Assembly (NCBI GenBank): GCA_017465625.1
Contig: JAFTVV010000010.1
Coordinates: 1 to 64,000, forward strand
Origin: Oscillospiraceae bacterium
GTDB lineage: Bacteria > Bacillota > Clostridia > Oscillospirales > Oscillospiraceae
DNA: 64,000 nucleotides
Direction of reading: 5' to 3'
The first letter of the stretch is position 1. Every line of letters starts with the position of its first letter. This document shows positions 45,451 through 52,861 of the stretch, piece by piece. The position numbers were made by a program, and so were the translations under genes. The notes beneath the pieces were generated by a model. That model was not told where the DNA came from and did no database searches. It saw nothing but the letters and a program-made list of their open reading frames with translations.

Positions 45451-45580
45451 ACTTCCTTTTGTCGATATGTTTGCCGTGGGCAAACTCGATATTTTTGCTA
45501 TTCAAAATCGATATAATTCTGTTTCGCAGAATTTCGATATGTTGCCTAACGGCAACAAGTTCGATATAAATCCCCTCTCG
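45451..45580. repeat. ATATCG-tag palindrome array D1, right arm
   Basis: Reversed tags CGATAT at 45463, 45487, 45509, 45535 and 45562. Palindromes include TTTGCCGTGGGCAAA, ATTCTGTTTCGCAGAAT and GTTGCCTAACGGCAAC. The arm repeats at 46021-46150 with the one damaged palindrome (TTTTGCTATTCAAAA) intact there (TTTTGCTTCGCAAAA). Confidence 0.8.
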
Positions 45581-45666
45581 CCCCGCAAGGCATATCGAGT
45601 GCGTCAGCACATATCGAGCGCGTCAGCGCATATCGAAAATTCCGCAGGAATTTATATCGACGAATT
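45581..45666. repeat. ATATCG-tag palindrome array D2, left arm
   Basis: Tags at 45592, 45611, 45630 and 45654 with GTGCGTCAGCAC, GCGCGTCAGCGC and AAATTCCGCAGGAATTT. Near-identical to 45291-45376. Confidence 0.8.
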
Positions 45667-46017
45667 TCATTCTATTCCCTTCGCAGTGGTAATGGAGGCG
45701 ATGAGTCTACGGCGGATAGATCCACACAAATTGCGCAAAGATTTGTATTGCTCTTCGCTCAGCTTATTCTTTCGATACAGCAGTTCCAGCCAATAATCCG
45801 TTTCAGAGCTTTCTTTCAGGGCAATTTCTAACTTGCTGATAAAATCCGCACGGCTTTGTGCATATTTTGCTTCATGAATATTTGCACCGATGGACGAGGA
45901 TGCACGCAAAAGCTGGTTTGTAAATGCGGAACACCCTTTTATAGTATCACAGATGTCTGAAACAGCAATTGCAAACCCAATACTGTCCTCTCGAAGTTGG
46001 TTTTTAGTGCTTTCCAT
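45667..46017 (-). CDS. four-helix-bundle protein (S23/IVS/Avd-like) inside a palindrome array
   Basis: 116 aa from the ATG at 46015-46017, AAGGAAG seven bases upstream; the longer frame is translated array. Family motifs: LLRASSSIGANIHEAKYAQS (about residues 38-57) and RADFISKLEIALKESSETDYW (58-78). The position of the gene is exact: left-arm tags (ATATCG) end at its stop and right-arm tags (CGATAT) begin before its ribosome site. The same family includes 23S intervening-sequence proteins and retroelement Avd proteins, but no reverse transcriptase or variable gene is here. Role unknown; the setting suggests cargo of, or partner to, the array. Confidence 0.9.
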   Translation of the reverse strand: MESTKNQLREDSIGFAIAVSDICDTIKGCSAFTNQLLRASSSIGANIHEAKYAQSRADFISKLEIALKESSETDYWLELLYRKNKLSEEQYKSLRNLCGSIRRRLIASITTAKGIE

Positions 46018-46198
46018 AAACATACTTCCTTTTGTCGATATGTTTGCCGTGGGCAAACTCGATATTTTTGCTTCGCAAAATCGATATAATTCTGTTTCGC
46101 AGAATTTCGATATGTTGCCTAACGGCAACAAGTTCGATATAAATTCCTGCGCGCCGCAGCGCATATCGCAAATTCCATCAGGAATTTATATCGCTGAA
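46018..46198. repeat. ATATCG-tag palindrome array D2, right arm
   Basis: CGATAT at 46036, 46060, 46082, 46108, 46135, then ATATCG at 46163 and 46188, so the orientation flips a second time. Palindromes include TTTTGCTTCGCAAAA, GCGCCGCAGCGC and AAATTCCATCAGGAATTT. The array runs into the acyltransferase stop codon. Confidence 0.8.
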
Positions 46199-47350
46199 TC
46201 AATGCAGCCCTAAAAGAACCTTTTCGATCTTCCCGTAGATATTTTGCAAAATCGGGTACAGTCGGTTGCATACAAGCGCAATAAGCTTTTGAACGGTGTG
46301 TTTATAGAGAATGCTTGCGATCAAGCCAAAGCCAAAGACAATGGCCACCAATACGACCATCCAAACCAAAATGTATTCATATCCAAAGTGATTATATACA
46401 TAGTCCCACATTAAAGGACGGTAGAAAATCCGCAGCAACATATTTTCGTGGAAGATGTAAATCAGCAGGGACAAACCGGAAATGTAGTTTACTGCGCGGT
46501 TTTGAAAATGTACATTTCTTGCGATATTGAGCATACTGATGGCAGCCAGTATCAGAAAAGGGCTGCTGAATGAATTCCACTTTAAAAGACTGCCGCGGAA
46601 TATTCCAAAGCGCACCCCAAAAAAGTTTGTCAGGCAGACGAGAGCGATATTGCCCACAAGTCCGAAAACCAGCATCAGAATGTTGGCCTTCATATTGTTT
46701 GAAAAGTCCACCAGGTAATACTTCATATAGGCCATTAAGAAGTAAACGGTGGTCCACAAAATGAGTTTTGTGGCAAAAAAGACTCCGGAATAAACATAAT
46801 TTGCGAAGACATACAAAACACTTAAAACCAGGGTTGTCCGCAGTAAAGTCTTTTGATCCATTCTGTGAATCACCCAGTTTAAGAATGTGTGCAGCGGATA
46901 GAAAAGCAGGTAGCAAGTGATGTACCAGTTATTTTCAAAGGTGGTCGGCAGAAGCTGTTTGATGATCATTTTCATACCCAGGTTACCGCCCCGGAGAATG
47001 TATACCACCACTAAAATGATTACGGAAGCGACCCAAACATCCATTAATATTTGGAGCAGCTTTTTCTTGTTTGTTTTGTCGTTGTCCAACAAAAACCACG
47101 CACTGCAGATGAAGAATATCATATTGCCCATCGACCCGCTGTAGCGCAGAATGGATAGGATCAGCTGCTGAATATTTGTGGTCGCCATATCCAGATTAAG
47201 AACATAATCATTGTTTACAAAATTTGAATTGGGCTCGTGCAGAGTTTGAATAACGTGGTTGATGACGATTAAGAAAATGCCAAAAATTTTCAATAATTCT
47301 ATAGATGAGTTGCGTTTTCCCGTTAAGCCACGCTGTTTCAGTGTTTGCAT
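46199..47350 (-). CDS. membrane acyltransferase (acyltransferase 3 family)
   Basis: 383 aa from the ATG at 47348-47350. About ten hydrophobic segments; the N-terminal SIELLKIFGIFLIVINHVIQ carries the family's arginine/histidine-region pattern (LRxxAxxxVvxxH, here with LLKIFGIFLIVINH). Such enzymes O-acetylate or O-succinylate cell-surface glycans or small molecules; the acceptor is unknown. Base composition looks more AT-rich than the neighbouring housekeeping genes, and the gene is enclosed on both sides by palindrome arrays (46018-46198, 47385-47680), which hints at acquisition with them. Stop codon TGA is formed at the array border. Confidence 0.85.
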   Translation of the reverse strand: MQTLKQRGLTGKRNSSIELLKIFGIFLIVINHVIQTLHEPNSNFVNNDYVLNLDMATTNIQQLILSILRYSGSMGNMIFFICSAWFLLDNDKTNKKKLLQILMDVWVASVIILVVVYILRGGNLGMKMIIKQLLPTTFENNWYITCYLLFYPLHTFLNWVIHRMDQKTLLRTTLVLSVLYVFANYVYSGVFFATKLILWTTVYFLMAYMKYYLVDFSNNMKANILMLVFGLVGNIALVCLTNFFGVRFGIFRGSLLKWNSFSSPFLILAAISMLNIARNVHFQNRAVNYISGLSLLIYIFHENMLLRIFYRPLMWDYVYNHFGYEYILVWMVVLVAIVFGFGLIASILYKHTVQKLIALVCNRLYPILQNIYGKIEKVLLGLH

Positions 47351-47384
47351 TTTGTGAACACTCTCTCTTTCTTCGTTCTCGCCG

Positions 47385-47679
47385 CAAGGCATATCGCTCC
47401 GCGAAGCGGAATATCGCGCGCGTCAGCGCATATCGAAAATCCCGTCAGGGATTTATATCGATGAAATTCATTTTTATTAAAAATGAATTTCAATATTTTC
47501 ACCCTTTTTGCGATATGTTGCTTCGCAACGCGATATATTTGCTTTGCAAATGCGATATAACCTTTGGTTGCGATATGATATAAATTCCTACGCGCCGCAG
47601 CGCATATCTCTCCGCGAAGCGGAATATCGCGCGCGTCAGCGCATATCGCAAATTCCATCAGGAATTTATATCGCTGAAT
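47385..47679. repeat. ATATCG-tag palindrome array E with central palindrome
   Basis: Tags ATATCG at 47391, 47411, 47430, 47455; centre GAAATTCATTTTT-ATT-AAAAATGAATTTC (47463-47491, 13-bp perfect stem); reversed CGATAT at 47511, 47531, 47553, 47571; then ATATC at 47603 and ATATCG at 47624, 47643, 47668. Palindromes include CTCCGCGAAGCGGA (twice), GCGCGTCAGCGC (twice), AATCCCGTCAGGGATT, GTTGCTTCGCAAC and ATTTGCTTTGCAAAT. No gene. The border before the acyltransferase start, GCCGCAAGGCATATCG, is the same as that before nrdG. Confidence 0.8.
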
Positions 47680-47709
47680 CTATTGTCTGCACAGGCAGAC
47701 AATAGATTC
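47676..47709. repeat. 15-bp inverted repeat across the rlmD stop codon
   Basis: GAATCTATTGTCTGC (47676-47690), loop ACAG, GCAGACAATAGATTC (47695-47709). The last codons and TAG of rlmD lie in the stem, at the array E border. No T-tract on the minus strand, so a terminator is not certain. Confidence 0.75.
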
Positions 47710-49029
47710 TACATGCGCGCAGCGCGGGAATAGATCCGCTGCCTGGGCAGAGTGCAAACGGTAGCCCTTTTCTTTCAGCAGTGCCACGTCCCGGGCAAGG
47801 GTTGCCGGGTCACAGGAAACATAAACGATTCTTCTGGGGCGCATTTTGTGCAGTGCCTCGATGGTATCCCCATTCAAGCCCTTTCTGGGCGGATCGACCA
47901 CCACCACATCGGGAATAATCCCCTCCTGTTCCAGCTTCAGTGCCGCTTTTCCTGCGTCACCGCAGAAAAACTCTGCATTTTCAATGCCGTTACGTTTGGC
48001 GTTTTCAATGGCATCGGTCACTGCCGCTTCCACCACTTCCACACCAATGACCTTTTTGGCGGCCTTGGCCATACACAAGGTAATCGTACCTACGCCGCAA
48101 TACAAATCCAGCACCAAATCGTCTTTTGTAATGCCTGCCTGACTGATGGCGGCCTCATACAGGCGCTGGGCCTGTGGGTGATTGACTTGATAGAAGGACT
48201 TGGCGGACAGGCGGAAAGAAAGTCCGCACAGGGTATCTTCAATGTAGCCTTTGCCGTACAGCACCTGCATTTTATCGCCCAGCACACTATTGCCCTGTTT
48301 GGTATTTTCCGACAGTACCAGCGTGGTAAAGCCCTGAATCTTTTTCAGCCGTTCGATCAGCGCTTCCTTGTGGGGCAGGCGGTTGCCGTTTACCGTCAGG
48401 CAGACCAGAATCTCACCGGATTCCCAGCCGCGGCGGACAAAAATATGCCGCACCAAGCCCTGATGTACCGTCTCGTCATAAGCGGAAATGCGGTAGTAGT
48501 TCATAAAATCAATAACCGCATCTTTTATCCTGTCGGCCTCCGGAAAAACGATCAGGCATCGGCTGTTTTCCACGATTTGGTGGGTGCCGGCCTTGAAAAA
48601 GCCGGCGTATGCCCGTCCTTTTTCACTGCCCACCGGATACACCGCCTTATTGCGGTAGCCGGTGGTGGAGGGAGCGCAAAGCAAGGGAACGTCCTGCAGA
48701 TTCTCACCGCCGATGCGGTTTAGTGCCTGCATTACCCGTTGGCTCTTGAGGAAACACTCCTCCTCATAGTCGATGTGCTGAAAATCACAGCCGCCGCAAA
48801 TTTTCGCCACCGGACACTGCCGGTTGATGCGATGGGGCGATTTTTCCAAAATTTGGGTGATTTTGCCTGCCGCCCATGTTTTCTGCGCCTTTTCGATTTT
48901 AATCAGGCAGACTTCTCCCCGTACCGCATTGGGCACAAATACGGCACAGCCTTCAATCTTTGCCACGCCCTGTCCTTCGGCGGTATAGTCTTCAATTTGC
49001 GCCTGATAAACTTTCCCTTTTTCCAACAT
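47680..49029 (-). CDS. rlmD: 23S rRNA (uracil-C5)-methyltransferase, RlmD/RumA family
   Basis: 449 aa. N-terminal TRAM domain (YQAQIEDYTAEGQGVAKIEG), 4Fe-4S cysteines in CPVAKICGGCDFQH (about residues 69-82), SAM-binding DLYCGVGTITLCMAKAAKK (about 305) and catalytic SCDPATLARD (about 413) with the nucleophile Cys; the final cysteine-rich tail has IVCLCRQ. SAM-dependent methylation of U1939 or U747 in 23S rRNA; which position cannot be told (RlmCD in Firmicutes does both). It begins five bases after the GNAT stop. Its 3' end is built into a palindrome. Confidence 0.92.
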   Translation of the reverse strand: MLEKGKVYQAQIEDYTAEGQGVAKIEGCAVFVPNAVRGEVCLIKIEKAQKTWAAGKITQILEKSPHRINRQCPVAKICGGCDFQHIDYEEECFLKSQRVMQALNRIGGENLQDVPLLCAPSTTGYRNKAVYPVGSEKGRAYAGFFKAGTHQIVENSRCLIVFPEADRIKDAVIDFMNYYRISAYDETVHQGLVRHIFVRRGWESGEILVCLTVNGNRLPHKEALIERLKKIQGFTTLVLSENTKQGNSVLGDKMQVLYGKGYIEDTLCGLSFRLSAKSFYQVNHPQAQRLYEAAISQAGITKDDLVLDLYCGVGTITLCMAKAAKKVIGVEVVEAAVTDAIENAKRNGIENAEFFCGDAGKAALKLEQEGIIPDVVVVDPPRKGLNGDTIEALHKMRPRRIVYVSCDPATLARDVALLKEKGYRLHSAQAADLFPRCAHVESIVCLCRQ

Positions 49030-49034
49030 ACAAT

Positions 49035-49505
49035 TTATTCCAATACCAATTCCATTGTAATATTTCGGTTTTCCAGACCTTGCTTTAAGTAAAAGGCCAT
49101 GGCCGCCTCGTTAAAGCACCACACATTCAGGGTCACTGCCTGACAAGCACGCATTTTAGCGTACTTTTTCACCGCTTCAAACAGGGCGTGCCCTACACCG
49201 CTTTGCCGGCTTTCCTCGTCTACGCACAAATCGTCCACATATAGCTCTGTGCGGTCATAAAATACCGGGTCGTCCTGCCGCTTTTTCACCTGACAAAAGG
49301 CGTAGCCCAACACTTTATTCCCCTCTGCCGCAACGAAAATGGGGTTTGTACTGCTGCCCAGCATCTGCAAAACCTGAGACGCACCGTACTTTTGGGCGGT
49401 ATTGCGGAACAAATCCGGCCTGCCCTGATGATGCACGTTCCCAACCTGCCGCAGCAGCTCCAAAATGCCGGCTACATCCTTGCCTTCCGCAAAACGAATT
49501 TCCAT
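49035..49505 (-). CDS. GNAT family N-acetyltransferase
   Basis: 156 aa. GNAT fold: VLGYAFCQVKKRQDD (beta-4), ELYVDDLCVDEESRQSGVGH (about residues 87-106) with the acetyl-CoA loop R-x-x-G-V-G-x-A, then VTLNVWCFNEAAMAFYLKQG (about 120-140) typical of the C-terminal acceptor side. The substrate (amine or protein N-terminus) is unknown. The ATG follows GGAGGG. Coupled to rlmD with a five-base gap. Confidence 0.88.
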   Translation of the reverse strand: MEIRFAEGKDVAGILELLRQVGNVHHQGRPDLFRNTAQKYGASQVLQMLGSSTNPIFVAAEGNKVLGYAFCQVKKRQDDPVFYDRTELYVDDLCVDEESRQSGVGHALFEAVKKYAKMRACQAVTLNVWCFNEAAMAFYLKQGLENRNITMELVLE

Positions 49506-49887
49506 ACTGTTCCCTCCGCAAATATCTTTTTCTGCACACGCTTAGTATCTTGTTAAGGCTTAAAGATTTTCTTATCATTACCATACTGGAGAGGTTGCTT
49601 ACGGCTCCCCTGCAGGGGTAAGCGAAGCGCAGTCGCGGTAGTGAATGACAGTCCGGTGGACTGTCAGAGCCGCGACCGGGCTCGCCTCAGCGAGCTGGCA
49701 TATTGCCGATTTTAGGCAATATGACTGAGGGGTTTACAGAGAGAAGGTTTTAATTTGCCGTTGCGACAGAGCCGCGAACTCCTCTAACCCCTCCGGCTCG
49801 CCGCACGGCGAGCCACCTCCCCTGCAGGGGAGGCGCTGGCAACGCTCCTGTATAACAATGACGTATTATTTTAGCATTAACAAGATA
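49506..49887. repeat. intergenic repeat block, no gene
   Basis: Copies of the common module with CTCCCCTGCAGGGGAG ends, GAGCTGGCATATTGCCGATT ... TAGGCAATATGACTGAGGGG (49688-49732), and nested GGCTCGCC/GGCGAGCC palindromes; ACAGTCCGGTGGACTGT at 49648. A related block is at 50610-50775. Nothing coding. Confidence 0.65.
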
Positions 49888-50487
49888 TTAGTCTAAAATC
49901 AGGGGCGCAAAGAATCCGGGCTGATGGAAGCTGGGGGTGGGCACTTCCACCTTGTTCCAGGAGATATAGTGAGGCTTTACAGTCTCGTCACCGCACTTAT
50001 AGAAATTGCCGCGCAGTACACTGCCCTTTTTTACCTCAAAATCAGGCACAAAAATCCGCAGGAAATCAAAAGGAATGGTCAGCTCTACCCCCCAGCCGTT
50101 GGGCTTGGAGAAGGGTACAACCTGAAACAGCTCCGCAAAATTCTCCCGATACAGTCGGCAGCGGCGTGCACCCGGATAGCCAAAGCCCACATACATTGCA
50201 CCGTTGGGATTCAGCTCAAAATTAAAATAACGGTCGGAATCCTGCTCCGGACAGAAGAAAAATTCCAAACAGCTATCCGTGCAAATCGGGTCACAAAGGC
50301 CTGTATAGCGGGCCAAAATCTCCTGCTCCACCGCTTCTAAGCGCACATAAAAATGATTTTCGTCCCAGGCAACCTGTGCCGTGGGGTAAATGGCGGTCTT
50401 TTCTGTCCACTGATGGTTTTCCAAGGCCACAGCAGGAATACTGCTCCAATCGGGTTTTCCGTTGCTGTATTTTACAATGTAGTCCAT
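49888..50487 (-). CDS. CBM9-like carbohydrate-binding protein
   Basis: 199 aa from the ATG at 50485-50487 with GGAGG upstream. The fold of a family-9-like carbohydrate-binding module is suggested by AQVAWDENHFYVRLEAVEQE (about residues 38-57), DSCLEFFFCPEQDSDRYFNF (about 72-92) and WGVELTIPFDFL (about 137), as in stand-alone DOMON/CBM9-related proteins. There is no signal peptide, so it is apparently cytosolic. Function unknown; it may bind or act on sugar-like ligands. Confidence 0.75.
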   Translation of the reverse strand: MDYIVKYSNGKPDWSSIPAVALENHQWTEKTAIYPTAQVAWDENHFYVRLEAVEQEILARYTGLCDPICTDSCLEFFFCPEQDSDRYFNFELNPNGAMYVGFGYPGARRCRLYRENFAELFQVVPFSKPNGWGVELTIPFDFLRIFVPDFEVKKGSVLRGNFYKCGDETVKPHYISWNKVEVPTPSFHQPGFFAPLILD

Positions 50488-50900
50488 AAACCGTCCTCCA
50501 AAAGGTTCTTTTTTATTCAGTATATCACAGAATTTGGGAAAAGGAAATTGTATATTTTTGTTTTTCGTTACAAACAATACCGTTGTAGAAAAAACAATGT
50601 CATTAGGCTGCTTACGGCTCCCCTGTAGGGGAGCTGGCATATTGCCGATTTTAGGCGATATGCCTGAGGGGTTTACAGAGCAGAATGTTTGCTATAGGTT
50701 TGTAATAAACGGAAACTCCGTGAACCCCTCCGTCTCGCCTTACGGCGAGCCACCTCCCCTGCAGGGGAGGCGTTTGTGGCGTTCCTTCATAACAATGACG
50801 CACAGTTTTAGCTGTAACAAGGTAGCAGGGATCGATGTGCTCAATCGACCCCTACAAAACGCTTCACGAAGTGACATTGGCAGAAAAAAGGAGGAAGAAT
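50488..50900. repeat. intergenic repeat block before the SLH protein gene
   Basis: Second copy of the CTCCCCTGTAGGGGAG/GCATATTGCCGATTTTAGGCG module (50612-50675) and a GCCTTACGGCGAGCC palindrome (50734). Ends with AAAAAAGGAGGAAGAAT, the ribosome site of the next gene. No other feature. Confidence 0.65.
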
Positions 50901-52091
50901 ATGAGAAAATTTTGTCTGATCTGTGCACTTTTGTGCGTTATAGGCTGTGTACCGTTTGCGTTCGCGGCAGAGGTGGATTGCGACAGCGTATACTGCTTTT
51001 CCCCGGAGGATTTTTCCTCCAAAGGACCGGTGCTGGGCATCTGCGTCACCCAATTGCCCGATCCTGCCATCGGCACGGTGATGCTGGGCAATACAGTCAT
51101 CCGCTCCGGAGACATTTTGTCTGCAGAGGAGCTGAATCGGCTCACCTTTGTGCCCCTGAAAAATGAGGAAGACCAACTTGCCCAGCTGACCTATCTGCCC
51201 ATTTACGAAAATCGGGTGGAGAAGGCCACCACCATCACCTTGTCGGTTTGGGGTAAAATCGACAAAGCCCCAATTGCCAGGGATTCCTCTCTGGAAACCT
51301 ATAAAAACATTCCCAACGACGGCACACTGCCGGTCTCTGAGCCGGAGGGACAGCAAATGACCTTTGCGGTGGTGCGCAAGCCCAAACGGGGCACAGTGGA
51401 ATTACGGGCGGACGGCAGCTTCACCTATACCCCCAAGAAAAACAAGGTGGGTGTGGACTCCTTCACCTACACCGCCACCGATGAAAACGGCAACGTCTCC
51501 CGTACCGCCACGGTGACGGTGCAGGTATTAAAAGCAAAAAACAGCGACGCATATACGGATACGCTGCAGTCCGACTGCCGCTTTGAAGCGGAGTGGCTGA
51601 AAAACAAGGGATTATTTGTAGGCGAGCAGGTGGGCAATGCCCATTGCTTCTATCCCGAAAAAACGGTCAGTCGGGGGGATTTTCTTGCTGCGGTGGTAAA
51701 GCTTTTGGAGATTCCCATGGATCGAAGCGATTATGCGGCTGTCCCTGCGGATGTGCCCCAGTGGCTGCGCCCCTACGTGGCGGCGGCGATCCGTTCCGGT
51801 CTGCTCAACGGCTGGCAGGCGGTAGAAAGCGGCAGCTTTGACAGCGATATTCCCATTACCCAGGCAGAGGCGGCCGTCATTCTGCAAAATGCACTGGCAC
51901 TGGGTACAGAAGAATATATGGTACAGGATGTACCTGCATGGGCGGCAGATTCTGTCTGCGTGATGGCTGAAAACGGCATTTTTTTACAGTGGGACGCGCC
52001 CCTTACCAGAGAAGTGATGGCCAACACCCTGTACAGGGTCAATATTTTGGCGGTCACAGCACCGGGGATGTACGTCATCCGTATGCAATAA
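50901..52091 (+). CDS. secreted protein with Ig-like and SLH domains
   Basis: 396 aa from the ATG at 50901 (AAAGGAGGAAGAAT upstream). Signal MRKFCLICALLCVIGCVPFAFA. A bacterial Ig-like/cadherin-type segment (about residues 145-225) has PKRGTVELRADGSFTYTPKK and GVDSFTYTATDENGN, typical of tandem cell-wall repeats. The C-terminal half has SLH-type motifs (LKNKGLFVGEQ, SRGDFLAAVVKLL, WLRPYVAAAIRSGLLNGW, ITQAEAAVILQNAL), which bind pyruvylated wall polymers. A surface-layer-associated protein; the binding partner is unknown. Followed 58 bp later by a DUF421 gene. Confidence 0.85.
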   Translation: MRKFCLICALLCVIGCVPFAFAAEVDCDSVYCFSPEDFSSKGPVLGICVTQLPDPAIGTVMLGNTVIRSGDILSAEELNRLTFVPLKNEEDQLAQLTYLPIYENRVEKATTITLSVWGKIDKAPIARDSSLETYKNIPNDGTLPVSEPEGQQMTFAVVRKPKRGTVELRADGSFTYTPKKNKVGVDSFTYTATDENGNVSRTATVTVQVLKAKNSDAYTDTLQSDCRFEAEWLKNKGLFVGEQVGNAHCFYPEKTVSRGDFLAAVVKLLEIPMDRSDYAAVPADVPQWLRPYVAAAIRSGLLNGWQAVESGSFDSDIPITQAEAAVILQNALALGTEEYMVQDVPAWAADSVCVMAENGIFLQWDAPLTREVMANTLYRVNILAVTAPGMYVIRMQ

Positions 52092-52149
52092 AATGGACAG
52101 CGCCGCTTCGTAAAATATGCAGTATGATCCAAAGGAGTAACGGGGTGTT

Positions 52150-52812
52150 ATGATGCTTATACGCACAGCGGCGCTGTATTTGATTCTGATTGGCGTCATT
52201 CGGTTTTTGGGCAAACGGCAAATTGGGCAGATGGAGCCCAGCGAGGTGGTAGTGACTATGGTGGTGGCGGATTTGGCGGCCACCACCATGCAGGACGTCA
52301 GCGAGCCGATTTTATCCAGTATTTTGCCCATCGGGACGGTGCTTGTGATGGAACTGCTGCTTTCCACCTTGTCGCTGAACAGCGTGTTTGTGCGGAAGCT
52401 TTTGTGTGGAAAACCGGTCATTTTAATAGAAAACGGGCGATTTATTCCGAAAAATATGAAGAAAACCCGTATTACCGTGGATGAGCTGACCGCCCAACTG
52501 CGGCAAAAGAATGTGATAGACCCCTCACGGGTGCAGTATGCCATTTTGGAAACCGGGGGCAATCTTTCCGTCTTCCCCTATCCGGAGGAACAGCCTGCCA
52601 CCGCCAAGGATGCAGGCATTACGCCCGAAACGCAGTATCTGCCCTTTTCCGTGGTGGAAGACGGTCGAATCTGTCACGACAATCTGAAAAAAGCAGGAAA
52701 AGATCCCACGTGGCTGTACCGTCAGCTTCAAAAAGAAAATATCTCTTTGAAAGAGGTTTTTTATATGACGGTGGACGAGGATAACACCGGTACGGTTTAT
52801 AAAAAGAAATAA
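52150..52812 (+). CDS. DUF421 (YetF-family) membrane protein
   Basis: 220 aa. Three N-terminal hydrophobic segments (about residues 4-80) with GVIRFLGKRQIGQMEPSEVV, the family signature, then the soluble YetF C-terminal domain (KPVILIENGRFIPKNMKKTR, ITVDELTAQLRQKN, VQYAILETGGNLSVFPYPEE). Function is unknown; Bacillus YetF/YdfR homologues occur in spores. Two ATGs (52150, 52153) are possible and both are downstream of GGGG. Probably cotranscribed with dacF 49 bp later. Confidence 0.88.
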   Translation: MMLIRTAALYLILIGVIRFLGKRQIGQMEPSEVVVTMVVADLAATTMQDVSEPILSSILPIGTVLVMELLLSTLSLNSVFVRKLLCGKPVILIENGRFIPKNMKKTRITVDELTAQLRQKNVIDPSRVQYAILETGGNLSVFPYPEEQPATAKDAGITPETQYLPFSVVEDGRICHDNLKKAGKDPTWLYRQLQKENISLKEVFYMTVDEDNTGTVYKKK

Positions 52813-52861
52813 TTCAAACAGCTCGTTCATAGAATAAACCAAACCGTATGGAGGGGATTTT

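Noticed and set aside
45291..46198. Diversity-generating retroelement because of the Avd-like protein
   Set aside because: No reverse transcriptase, template/variable repeat pair or target gene is present; only the fold family is shared.
47338..47658. 106-aa protein across array E
   Set aside because: Translation of palindromes and tags; no independent coding signal.
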